64,000 nucleotides of DNA from Malachius bipustulatus (Eukaryota > Arthropoda > Insecta > Coleoptera > Melyridae): positions 17,021,867 to 17,085,866 of the forward strand of contig OU342630.1 in NCBI GenBank assembly GCA_910589415.1, written 5' to 3'. A model generated the notes under the pieces. It was not told where the DNA came from and made no database searches. It was given only the letters and a program-made list of their open reading frames with translations. The translations under genes and the position numbers were made by a program. Positions 57,501 to 62,855 of the stretch are shown here, one piece after another; position 1 is the stretch's first letter; every line of letters begins with the position of its first letter.

Positions 57501-60500
57501 CCCACAGATTTACTTTTCCTTGTCTCTGCGTATGAGACTCTTGCGGACTCTTGGGTTCAGTGAGGATTTTCCTGTGACCAGTATCTGGACTTATGGCGGT
57601 TCACTGTCCCATTTAAACAAAACCATCATCATCAAAACTTCAAGTCTTTATTTTTCCGTTAAACGAGCCATTTTTTTTTATTTCTACAGTAATTATAAAA
57701 AACCTATTAGAACATTTTTCACGATTCACATTTGAACAGAGCTGGCATTTCAGTGTGTTTTCCACCTTAAATCTCTTGGTAACGATAAATTTTAAGACAA
57801 TCATTTAGATTCGGAAATTTTTTTTGTTGATATGGGTTCTTAAGATAAAAAGTAGGAACAACCTAATTTTCTAGTTTGATTCGAATCATTGACCTTGATT
57901 ATTTTTCTTTTCAACTTGAATTTATTTTAAATGATAAGAATTCTGCTTGCTTACATTTCGACTTATTTTGTTTTCTAACAAAACACCCTGTATCTTGTCA
58001 GCGAATAGTAATAAACCTATAGTAAATAGTATGTGTATACGAGATGGTATCTTTGTATTCACGAAGAAGAGCAGGAAATCGACCTGTTTCGAGATTTTGA
58101 AAAAAAAAATTGTAAATATGTATAACAAAGTTATGAATATTATGCGGAACTTTTTCATGACGCTGTATACAGGATGGGGAATATAACAGGATGAAAATTA
58201 TCAGATTTTTCATCACCCTGTATTAAAATTTATCAGATTTTTTATCACCCTGTATTAAAATTTAAACCACATAGTAGGATACTATGTGAAAAGTTAAGCT
58301 AGGGACATGTAAACCGTTTTTAGATATCATGAGCCGTTCTAGTTCTACGCTGCTTTGAAGTTGAAAATTTTCGATCTTCACTTGTTTATAACTCATAAAC
58401 CGCTCAATCTAAATTCCAATGGTGAAAACCACCTGTATTAGATTTCTTCTGACATTTAAAAAATATAAAGTTTTACAGGGTGTTCTATTTAAAAACCCGA
58501 AGTTGATGTTAATAATATTTAATAACGGAGTTATCGCTTGGGGCGTTTTTTATAATTCACCCTGTATATGCCCGTATTCACAACGCGTTCTGGTCCTGTA
58601 ATATCTCAAAAATAATTAAATGAATGAGATGGAGATATACAGTTTATTTGCATTAGAATGAGATACAGATAACTGATTATGTAATTATTTGGTAATTATC
58701 GTTTGTAAATACAGGCATCAGACTTACGTCCCTAAAGTTGTAAGAGCAGGGTCAGCAGAACATAAATTTTATAAAACCACAATTAGACGCTAATTAAATG
58801 CACTAATTAAAATTTTAATGCTCCATTTTTTCTAAGAAAAACGACATGTTTTGCGAGCTTTAGATAAAGCTAGCAGAACATGAGTTCAAAAATGCCCGAA
58901 TAAAACCATGTCAAATTGCTCGGACAATTAAACGCTAATTAAGTGCACTAATTAAAAATCATAAAAAAAAATTATTACAGCGTTGGAATTGTCTCGAGAA
59001 TTGGCGAAACTTCTAAGCTTTTAAATTTTGAAATTACTCAAAATTTCCTAAATTTCCGAAATGTCAAACATTTTATAACTATAAAAGTTCAAAACTTGAA
59101 AGTTTTACAAATTCTTCAAAAACCATGAAATTCTCTACGTTTTCCAAACTTCAAAATTGCATTAATCGCAAAATTCCCAGAACTTTAGAAAATTTTTAAA
59201 CTCCCATACATTTAAAACAAAATTTTTGGAGTTCCTAAGCTGTAAATCTTTGAATTGTTTCCCAACTTCAAAACTTAAAAAATTTAGAAAACAAAAAATT
59301 CTGAAAATTCTGAACTGAAAAATTCTTCAAAACTACAAAATCAGTGAAAACTTAGAAATTTCAAAACTTGAAAAGTTGACAAAAATGCAAGAGGCACTAA
59401 AATTCTGGAAAACTTCCGGTTGAAGACTTCAAAGTTCTAGAAAACTCAAAATTTTCGAATCTTCAGAACTTCCAGAACTTAAAACATTTCAAACTTCGCA
59501 ACTTCAAAAATGCTTAAAACTCCAAAATCATGAAACATAGAAATTCCTAAAATTAAAAAACGACTAGTTTCAAAAAATTAAAAAACTTCAAAATTTCCGG
59601 AACTAGAGAACTTTCTACAAGGTGTCCAGGTATGAGTGTAAGAGCTACACGTGGCGACCTTTCTTGGACTATTTTGAGTCGAAAATCTTAATACAATAAT
59701 GCTCTAAACCTCTTCACGGTGCCACAGGAGGTCATCAAAGTTAGAGATTCTGGGTCACAAATAGGCATATTATTGAACTTCTATTTCCTTTTGCAGTTAC
59801 GGTTAACATTTTCAAAGACTTTTGCAAAGTCTTATTTCATTTAATTTTCGTAACAGTGCAATTATTAACTTTTTTAACATTTCTAAAAAAAAAAAATTTA
59901 GGAAATGTTAAAAAAGTTAATAATTGCACTGTTACGAAAATTAAATGAAAGAAGACTTTGCAAAAGTCTTTAAAAATGTTAACCGTAACTGCAAAAGGAA
60001 ACAGAAGTTCAATAATATGCATATTTGTGACCCAGAATTTCTAACTTTGATGACCTCCTGTGGCACCGTGAAGAGGTTTAGACTTTAGAGCATTATTGTA
60101 TTAAGATTTTTTACTCAAAATAGTCCAAGGAAGGTCGCCACGTGTAGCTCTTACACTCATACCTGGACACCCTGTATAAATATTAAGTCTATAAAACTTA
60201 ACATTCCAAAGTGACCAAAACTTTAAAATCTCCTAACAGAAAATTTCATAACTTCTCAGAACTTTGAAAATTCCGAAACTTCGCAACTTATAAACTTCAG
60301 AATTCTTCAAAACTTAAAAATGCTACAAATTTTCAAAATGCTACAAAACCGCGTTTCGACGGTTAGGGGCCCCTATGACATTAAATTTTTAAATAGTGCA
60401 CTTAATTAGCGTTTAATTGTTCGAGCAATTTGACATGGATATCATGCTCATTCGGGCATTTTTGAACTCATGTTTTGCTAGCTTTATCTAAAGCTGGCAG

Positions 60501-61390
60501 AATATGTCGTTTTTCTCAGAAAAAATGGAGCATTAAAATTTTAATGAAGTAGTGCATTTAATTAGCGTCTAATAATAATTGTGGTTTTATAAAATTTATG
60601 TTCTGCTGACCTTGCTCTTCCAACTTTAGGGACGTATCAGACTTTCATTACCTAATGTAATTTTACAGACTTCTCTACATTGTTGCAGAATTACAGTGAC
60701 ATCACAGAATAACAGTAATATAAGTTTTATAACAGAGGTTAGAGAAAAAGGGGGTAAGTTTTGTTTTTGAAACCCTTTAAAATGTGGAATAGGTGAATAC
60801 CATTATGTATGTTCTTTGTCTTAAAATCTCACACTGAAACATAACATAATAACATAATATATTATTACCAAAGCATCACGGTCCCTTTCCAACAGACGGT
60901 AACGGGCCTTTTCTTTGTCCAGAATTTTCCGGCTCATCAACTGAGCATTTTCCAAGTCAGAGTTTATTTTTATCGCTGATTCCAGTTCAGCTCGTAATCG
61001 CTGACATTCTTGAATTGCTTGGCGATTCTCTTGACATAAGTCCTTCGTTTGTAGGACAAATTTTATGAATGCGTCTTCAACCTCATCGCATCTCTTCTGG
61101 CGCATCAAGCGCATTAGATCATCAAATTCTGCCACTATTGACAGCTCACACCCTGAAGTGGCAGTTGCAGTGCCGCTACTTGATCCACTATCTGATATGC
61201 TTCCAATGCTTTCCTCACTCTCGGATGAATAAGGAGCTTTTCCCGGAGTGTGGTAATAATCTTTTCTCTTCTTCAAAGACACTGGCATTCTGCGAGGTGT
61301 ATCAACTCTAGTTTCTGTTTGAGGGTGACCATTGATGAAGTCTCTTTTACTATATTTTGGCAATGGTGTTTTAAACTGGGGATCTGCCAT
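36469..61390 (-). CDS. tum: RacGAP1 / tumbleweed orthologue (whole coding region, 10 exons)
   Basis: Joining minus-strand exons 61390-60869, 50920-50743, 50666-50506, 47216-47088, 47004-46720, 45300-45154, 44919-44669, 41321-41189, 40933-40782 and 36529-36469 gives 2019 nt: 672 codons plus TAG. All nine introns are GT-AG and frame is kept across every junction. Order: Ser-rich N-terminus, coiled coil (about 85-174), linker, C1 zinc finger (364-412), RhoGAP domain (about 426-602) with arginine finger R462 in GLYRIPG, and a basic C-terminus. The family protein is the RhoGAP subunit of centralspindlin (with kinesin-6), which organises the spindle midzone and promotes cytokinesis. Human RACGAP1 is about 630 residues, so the length fits. 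Introns 1, 8 and 9 hold most of the transposons. Symbol is by orthology with fly tumbleweed. Confidence 0.93.
37022..39288 (+). mobile_element. hAT transposon with exact 8-bp target duplication
   Basis: GCATAGGA lies directly outside both ends (37014-37021 and 39289-39296). The ends are CAGGGATGGCGAACCAATGG and AAAGGTTCACCATCCCTG, an imperfect inverted repeat typical of hAT elements (CAGGG start). The 2267-bp length could hold a full transposase, which is present on the + strand but broken. Confidence 0.93.
37345..39070 (+). pseudogene. hAT transposase (broken), ZBED/GTF2IRD2-like
   Basis: Ordered pieces in shifting frames. An ATG near 37346 (MASSGKKK) leads to a BED-like zinc finger (CVLCSATVVCRTSSVKRHFETNH, about 37460-37530). 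Then come ENVTDQQKIDISSASFISLC, MVSVTTDGAPSMVGRKNGF (about 37880-37940, catalytic Asp region), YNNVRWLSHRNLLQRF (about 38160-38205), and the C-terminal dimerisation region ILTMFSSTYACESLFSEM (about 38865-38920) with NYLTDDSSTA after a stop. Frameshifts at about 37360, 37620 and 38000 and several stops make it inactive. The 'TTDGAPSM' block and 'STYACESLFS' motif place it in hAT firmly; the sub-family is a guess. Confidence 0.88.
39663..39813. repeat. 150-bp MITE, family CCCGTATTCAC, copy C
   Basis: Ends are ATGCCCGTATTCACAAACG and CGTTTGTGAATACGGGCAT. The interior GAGATGGAGATATGCAG block is inverted relative to copy A. It is nested in family R copy 2. Confidence 0.88.
40009..40781. other. RacGAP intron 9, proximal part
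   Basis: Unassigned, with repeat-like text at 40370-40560 (AAATCGGCTGAGAGGTTTTTG, CCCCTGTATCTAGAAAACAAAG) similar in style to foldback interiors. Confidence 0.35.
40782..40933 (-). CDS. tum: RacGAP exon 9
   Basis: The acceptor is TTATTTTAG and the donor CGTAG/GTGAGT. It encodes VMEYLLNIPSDYWSSFV, the last helix of the RhoGAP region, then a Ser/Thr/Pro-rich stretch (SSKLQQTPSTDSLL) and RGYLTPR. It ends in phase 2. Confidence 0.92.
41189..41321 (-). CDS. tum: RacGAP exon 8
   Basis: The acceptor is TATTTTCAG and the donor CAGA/GTAAGT. It encodes IAKYPECKMPISNLAKVFGPTIVGYSS. The NLAKVFGPTIV helix is a hallmark of RhoGAP domains and contributes to the Rho-binding face. Confidence 0.95.
41322..41889. 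other. RacGAP intron 8, repeat-rich part
   Basis: Non-coding; AAAATATCTCGAAAAC-style text suggests old foldback arms, but no ends could be fixed. Confidence 0.35.
41890..42205 (-). pseudogene. Mariner-type transposase, C-terminal fragment
   Basis: The minus strand reads PPRFFLWGRLKSLVY (the 'P-x-D-F-F-L-W-G-x-L-K' box), then, after shifts, NYCADPETLRKATTSILRTA and RLCIQQLGGHFEQLI, the usual last residues ('C-I-x-x-x-G-G-H-F-E-x-L'). Only the tail of the transposase remains; no inverted ends were found. Confidence 0.75.
42215..44109 (+). pseudogene. LINE ORF2: endonuclease plus partial reverse transcriptase
   Basis: The APE-type endonuclease starts at about 42275 (TLLALNVQRLLSK). It is split by about 80 foreign bases (42330-42412), then continues: LKLDMLCITEHWLKKG, RGGAAVYVKS, a stop near 42703, IIITGDLNIHRDD, SKLDYVATD and ISFSDHLGIV (catalytic His region). 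After a frameshift near 43365 the RT begins: GPLAHIVNNCFTTGVFPDRM, NYRPIAIILPVISKMIEKI, QHGFLRNRSTTFHLVHDVL and VAFDLSKAFDTVDR, then stops at 44109. The YADD box and the 3' half are missing. It sits in RacGAP intron 7 in opposite orientation to the gene. Confidence 0.88.
44406..44542. repeat. Short inverted-repeat element
   Basis: GTATAGTCGATCAAGAGATATAACGAAATG pairs imperfectly with the segment ending ATTTCTGGTCCAACTATACC; TCATATTTTATGAC lies at the left-inner side. Confidence 0.5.
44669..44919 (-). CDS. tum: RacGAP exon 7
   Basis: The acceptor is TTTCTTTCCAG and the donor AA/GTAAGTTTG. It encodes ERFLKGRGAPCLNQTDIHVM, GTVKDFLRSLTEPLITFKLW and LPRPNRDTLAYMILHLQ: RhoGAP core helices with the conserved 'K-D-F-L-R-x-L-x-E-P-L' and 'NRDTLAxxxxHL' motifs. 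Confidence 0.96.
45154..45300 (-). CDS. tum: RacGAP exon 6 (RhoGAP start, arginine finger)
   Basis: Acceptor TTTTCAG, donor AAG/GTAACT. It encodes YTPTIPPMVPALIVHCVNEI and then GTSELGLYRIPGSERDVKAL. The Arg in GLYRIPG (residue 462) is the arginine finger that enters the active site of the partner GTPase. All key residues are intact. Confidence 0.96.
45301..46719. other. RacGAP intron 5
   Basis: A 1.4-kb intron with no clear transposon. An (AAAT)n simple repeat lies next to exon 5 at about 46673-46699. Confidence 0.5.
46673..46699. repeat. (AAAT)n microsatellite
   Basis: Several AAAT units in a row, about 20 bases downstream (in gene sense) of the exon 5 donor. Confidence 0.9.
46720..47004 (-). 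CDS. tum: RacGAP exon 5 (C1 zinc finger)
   Basis: Acceptor TTTCTTTAG, donor ATG/GTGAGA. It encodes 95 residues. The C1 pattern is complete: H-x12-C-x2-C-x12-C-x2-C-x4-H-x2-C-x7-C (residues 364-412, from HTFQQK to LPLPC). In this family the C1 domain binds membrane lipid and helps hold the complex at the cleavage furrow. The exon covers the whole finger, as is usual. Confidence 0.96.
47088..47216 (-). CDS. tum: RacGAP exon 4 (linker)
   Basis: 43 codons, phase 0 at both ends: ITSSDTVRATTTLTVNKEG, then SVIESIPKHAPTTNHYKTE. It has no domain; Ser/Thr-rich spacer before the C1 finger. Support comes from intact splice sites (TATTTCAG; GAG/GTAACT) and frame. Confidence 0.85.
47477..47716. repeat. 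Hairpin MITE with GGTGGAGTGCTAGAACG ends
   Basis: The left end GGTGGAGTGCTAGAACGC is mirrored by CGTTCTAGCACTCCACC at the right. The arms include GATAATTATCGATTTTAAA and its counterpart. The block CAGGGCATTTTAAAATCAG in the right arm recurs at 48250. Confidence 0.75.
47940..48436 (+). pseudogene. Unidentified + strand exon-like ORF, possible Myb/SANT-like remnant
   Basis: A TTTTTATTGCAG acceptor is followed by an open frame of about 165 codons to TAA at 48436 on the strand opposite to RacGAP. The first half is polar and low-complexity (SQINNKSQNEPPTKPASKSP). In the middle, NFIQLKALWAGCKNLSRN resembles the last helix of Myb/SANT-like domains found in insect genes and transposons ('x-Q-L-x-x-x-W-x-x-L-K'). 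From about 48246 it runs into sequence shared with the MITE at 47477 (CAGGGCATTTTAAAATCAG), so the end is probably not real protein. It is likely a captured or transposon-derived exon. Confidence 0.35.
48712..49760. repeat. About 1-kb inverted-repeat element with dispersed repeat inside
   Basis: The left arm 48770-48995 (CAGCCCTGCTTGG, GTTGTTTAGAATCAACATTTAGG) pairs with the right arm 49530-49740 (CTAAATGTTGATTCTAAACAA, CCAAGCAGGGC). The centre holds the 20252-type repeat (49175-49402) and a small inverted pair around ATCATAGTTGATCAATGG. Confidence 0.65.
49761..50505. other. RacGAP intron 3, distal part
   Basis: No feature recognised apart from AT-rich sequence. Confidence 0.35.
50506..50666 (-). 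CDS. tum: RacGAP exon 3 (linker)
   Basis: It encodes SILSDFSYSHSEDDLDVSFLQ, then GRPWKKHRPSAGG and ATKKRRSSENRVVE. The 'LSDxSxxxSEDDLD' acidic block followed by a basic KKRR segment is typical between the coiled coil and C1 in insect members; the basic run could be a nuclear localisation signal. Splice sites: TTTTCAG and GAG/GTAATT. Confidence 0.93.
50743..50920 (-). CDS. tum: RacGAP exon 2
   Basis: Acceptor ATGTTTCAG, donor ACAG/GTAAAA, ends in phase 1. It encodes EEQLNNIRDLLFKNEANNKY, then DTKEKLAFLSNTRRQS and LTAIQELNSTG. It continues the coiled coil and gives the 'ETKEKLxFLxxxRR' block seen in animal relatives. Confidence 0.93.
50921..51193. other. Start of the 9.9-kb RacGAP intron 1 (3' side)
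   Basis: Nothing recognisable before the hairpin at 51194. Confidence 0.3.
51194..51442. repeat. 250-bp hairpin element
   Basis: GGGATCGTTGCCTTTTAGTC with TACTCCTTCAGGTT in the left half pairs with AACCTGAAGGTGTAAA and AAAAAGAAACAATCCC in the right half (imperfect). Confidence 0.6.
51514..51640. repeat. 127-bp near-perfect hairpin
   Basis: CTAGCAACAAAAAAGTGCAAG and AGTTTTGGAAAGGCT pair with AGCCTTTCCAAAACT and CTTGCACTTTTTTGCTGCTAG. Confidence 0.8.
51646..52281. mobile_element. 0.64-kb foldback element, TA-flanked
   Basis: It starts CCGGGTGTCCCAACACTAG and ends CTAGTGTTGGGACACCCGG, with TA each side. GACCACGGAATGGCATAATC in the left arm is mirrored near 52170-52190. Confidence 0.88.
52440..53980 (+). 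pseudogene. RTE-type LINE reverse transcriptase, split by a foldback
   Basis: The first piece (52453-52601) reads SEEFVTKEGLRQGGVLSPLL, FIMIMDDILKEV. The second (from 53340) reads IGYRNLKSVEIEE, the catalytic-box equivalent VFGDDMVLLARN, LKVNTLKTKIM, and the C-terminal LEDVKSYKYLGVQIQ and SILTYGRKSW-type region (53739-53940: SPILTYGRKSWVLTN, MKYLRQVKGITRMDRIRNE). The catalytic GDD replaces the usual ADD. The foldback at 52604-53337 interrupts it; taking it out with one TA keeps the frame. A frameshift and stop at 53711 inactivate the rest. The endonuclease is missing. Confidence 0.87.
52604..53337. mobile_element. 0.73-kb foldback element inserted in a LINE
   Basis: It starts CAGGGCGTTATGTAATTGAA and ends TTCAATTACAAAACACCCTG, with TA at 52602-52603 and 53338-53339. 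The arms carry TTTTTGGGTCCATTTTAAG and GAACGTATGTCCTAAGAGTC in mirror. A lone arm of this family is at 62716-62855. Confidence 0.9.
53990..55662. repeat. Outer palindromic element enclosing two inner palindromes
   Basis: The outer arms are 53990-54048 (ATTAACGTGTGTCTGCAAATG, TTTTTGAGATATAGGGTG) and 55611-55662 (its inverted copy, CACCCTGTATCTCAAAAACAG, CACACGTTAAT). Inside are an imperfect inverted pair 54112-54573 (GATACAGAACTCAAC / GAGTTCTGTATC) and the foldback 54579-55583. Confidence 0.75.
54579..55583. mobile_element. 1.0-kb foldback element, TA-flanked
   Basis: It starts CAGGGTGCACCATGGATCC and ends GGATACATGGTGCACCCTG. The interior (CAGGGTCGGTTAAAC, TTTTCTTATGGCCACCATATTG, mirrored as CAATATGGCGGCCATAAGAAAAAC with changes) matches the family of 12625-13580. 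Confidence 0.87.
55740..56568. mobile_element. 0.83-kb foldback element, TA-flanked
   Basis: It starts CAGGGTCTTCAAAGTTGCGTC and ends GACTTAACTTTGAAGACCCTG. The arms include GCTATTGCTAACTTCGTTATT and CGGTTAAATTAGCAAACTAG, shared with 25364-26545, although the outermost 15 or so bases differ between the two. Confidence 0.88.
56573..58165. mobile_element. 1.59-kb long-inverted-repeat mariner-type element
   Basis: The left arm (56573-56870) and right arm (57950-58165) are inverted copies with an indel (for example TATTCATAACTTTGTTATTT, TGAAACAGGTCGATTT). The ends are CTGCGTGGTGATAAAGTTCC and GGAACTTTTTCATGACGCTG beside TA. The loop holds a mariner-type transposase on the minus strand, as in 27576-29315. 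Only TATA separates it from the element before. Confidence 0.83.
57010..57600 (-). pseudogene. Mariner-type transposase remnant in foldback loop
   Basis: The minus strand reads QRQGKVNLWAAIFGDRLLGP, then FFNKNLTVERNLHFL, EELLPSLALAFPYD, RIWFHQDGAPHFG (Asp of the catalytic core; one Pro of the usual 'GAPPHF' lost), RLFLNNVFPGRWMG, and after a shift ALAERLAS-like decay, then LKDLQHRIHIEMK and IYIPAGQCQEVLG. The motif order is that of DUF4817-type mariner proteins. Frameshifts and stops make it inactive. Confidence 0.8.
58170..58560. repeat. Solo foldback arm(s)
   Basis: It directly follows the previous element (CAGGATGGGGAATATAACAGG). 58250-58480 matches the interior of 26552-27571 (AGTTGAAAATTTTCGATCTTC, CCGCTCAATCTAAATTCC, GGTGAAAACCACCTGTATT), but no mirrored partner is present here. 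Confidence 0.65.
58568..58717. repeat. 150-bp MITE, family CCCGTATTCAC, copy D
   Basis: Left ATGCCCGTATTCACAACGCG with TTCTGGTCCTG (as in copy B); right CGTTTGTAAATACAGGCAT. This is the most diverged pair of ends among the four. Confidence 0.83.
58990..59610. repeat. Low-complexity AACTTCAAAATTTCC-type region
   Basis: Short motifs such as AAACTT, CAAAATTTCC and AAATTCTTCAAAAC recur irregularly for 600 bp without a fixed period, like a decayed minisatellite. A shorter stretch of the same text occurs at 60180-60350. Confidence 0.65.
59618..60174. mobile_element. 0.56-kb foldback element, TA-flanked
   Basis: It starts CAAGGTGTCCAGGTATGAG and ends CTCATACCTGGACACCCTG. The arms are mirrored almost to the centre (GTAACAGTGCAATTATTAAC / GTTAATAATTGCACTGTTAC), leaving a poly-A-rich loop near 59890. 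Confidence 0.9.
60869..61390 (-). CDS. tum: RacGAP exon 1 (start codon and coiled coil)
   Basis: 174 codons from ATG at 61390, donor TTTG/GTAATA. Residues 1-80 are basic then Ser-rich (MADPQFKTPLPKYSKRDF, SESEESIGSISDSGSSSG). Residues about 85-174 form a coiled coil (EFDDLMRLMRQKRCDEVEDA to EKARYRLLERDRDAL), the part that binds the kinesin-6 partner and dimerises. TPR/TPLPKY sites near the start look like proline-directed kinase targets. The ATG is the first in frame, 10 bases after a likely UTR acceptor. Confidence 0.93.
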
Positions 61391-61400
61391 TATCTGGCTC

Positions 61401-61475
61401 CTGTTACATTAGAAAGACGTAAATTACAAAAATATGTGTCTCTTTGAGACGAAAATAACTTTATTTCTTACTTAC
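61401..61475 (-). other. tum: Probable 5' UTR intron of RacGAP
   Basis: On the minus strand a consensus donor CGATCG/GTAAGTAAG (GT at 61475-61474) and an acceptor AATGTAACAG (AG at 61402-61401) bound a 75-base intron just upstream of the ATG. Non-coding exon 0 would begin upstream of 61476. Confidence 0.55.
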
Positions 61476-62715
61476 CGATCGAATTAAAACAACTATTGTC
61501 CAAATGTTAAATCACTCTCTGTAAGTAGGTTATTGGACTATTGCCTAAAAGTCCCACAACTTAAAATTATTCACGAAATCACGCGAAATTATTGATAATC
61601 ATTGCTAGTTTATCAAATTATTGATACACCAAATTTAATCCACCAAATGATAAGAAAAATCGAAATTGGTAAATGGGAGTACCTAATTGGACGTTACAAA
61701 CTTACAAATTACAAAATAAAACGGACCAAACAAACAGGATCACGTCCATTGGACAAGATATATTTTCAATTTTATAAAAAAAAGGTAACAACCAATGAAA
61801 AGGCAGGTAAATGTGAATGACGGTTAAAATTCTGTTAGTATCAGCAGCTTTGCTCAATTTGTACGCATGCTTAAAGTGCGGTTAATATTGGTGGCGTTCA
61901 GCAAAACAATGTTCTACCCAAACTGCCAAACTAGATTGGAAGCTGTCGTATAAAACCGCAGAATGAAGGCAAGGAGCATTAACTTAAGTACACAGTTCAC
62001 TTATTATTTACGAATTAGGTTATGCTGTCGGGTGATAGATAGAAATTGACGAGTTATGTTATACGTAGTCAGTCACATTGGTAAACCCATGATACAAATA
62101 AACAGGGTATGTTAGCGCGCAACCTGTGACGTCAGTCAGGTGATAGCTATATGCGACTCGGCAGTAATAATGATGTAAGGTCACGATTTAGTATAGGTAA
62201 CTATATTCGAAATTTGTAGATGTTGCAGTTAATATTAATAAGTTTGACTTCAGTAGTTCAGTACCTGACTGTCTGATAGCAAAAGTAGTGGTTTATTAAT
62301 TGTGCGGTAAGTGCGGGTGTGAGAATCACGCAAGAAAAACGAAAGGCAAAAAGATATATTTTTTTAGTTTGCTAGCATAGACAAAGGAAATTATGAATAA
62401 ATGATTAGCATTCGTATCACAGTAAGTACCAGCACTTTTCATTACACCCAACAAATGTTGACTTTCACCTTCAAATATTTTTAATTCTTCCGTTAGCTCT
62501 CGGATTGCAATCACTATAATAGTGACGTCATGCGCAGCGCGGACGAGTTTTCAGTCTCAAGCTGACATACCTTGTGGTATCAAATAGGGTAAAATATTAA
62601 TACGGGACACTTACCCCTAAAAAAAAGCGACAATTTTCAAATTCAAAGGTCGGTAACTTTTCACGGCTTTTGACAGCTTCTGCTCAATCATAATTATTAT
62701 TAATCTGTCATTATA
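61476..62715. other. RacGAP 5' flank and unassigned stretch
   Basis: The RacGAP promoter must lie here on the minus strand; I see no clear TATA or initiator. A GC-rich GACGTCATGCGCAGCGCGG patch at 62523 includes a CRE-like TGACGTCA. No gene was recognised. Confidence 0.35.
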
Positions 62716-62855
62716 CAGGATGTTTTGTAATTGAATGTCAATATTTAAGGGGGTGATTTTTGGGTCCATTTAAAGAAGAAAACTTCATAAGAACGTGTAT
62801 GCAAAAGTCTTAACTTTTGAGATACAGAGCGCATGGTAAAGTTTTTAAAAATAAT
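62716..62855. repeat. Solo arm of the 52604-53337 foldback family
   Basis: TA plus CAGGATGTTTTGTAATTGAA, GATTTTTGGGTCCATTTAAAG, AACTTCATAAGAACGTG and TTAACTTTTGAGATACAG follow the left arm of 52604-53337 for about 140 bp. No inverted partner is found. Confidence 0.8.

Larger units (their letters stand above)
58725..60636. repeat. 1.9-kb outer palindrome with AACTTCAAAATT-rich core
   Basis: The left arm TACGTCCCTAAAGTTGTAAG and GTCAGCAGAACATAAATTTT pairs with the right arm AAAATTTATGTTCTGCTGAC and CCAACTTTAGGGACGTA. Further inside, AAAACGACATGTTTTGCGAGC pairs with GCTGGCAGAATATGTCGTTTT. The inner regions 58990-59610 and 60180-60350 are low-complexity. A foldback at 59618-60174 is nested at the centre. 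Confidence 0.8.

Noticed and set aside
60821..60868. Extension of RacGAP exon 1 beyond the donor
   Set aside because: The frame reads on into IIYYVIMLCFSVRF, but a GTAATA donor at 60868 and the in-frame join to exon 2 fit the family; the extra residues are intron.
61602..61820. 72-codon + strand frame upstream of RacGAP
   Set aside because: No motif, Lys/Ile-rich from AT bias; lies in the probable promoter region.
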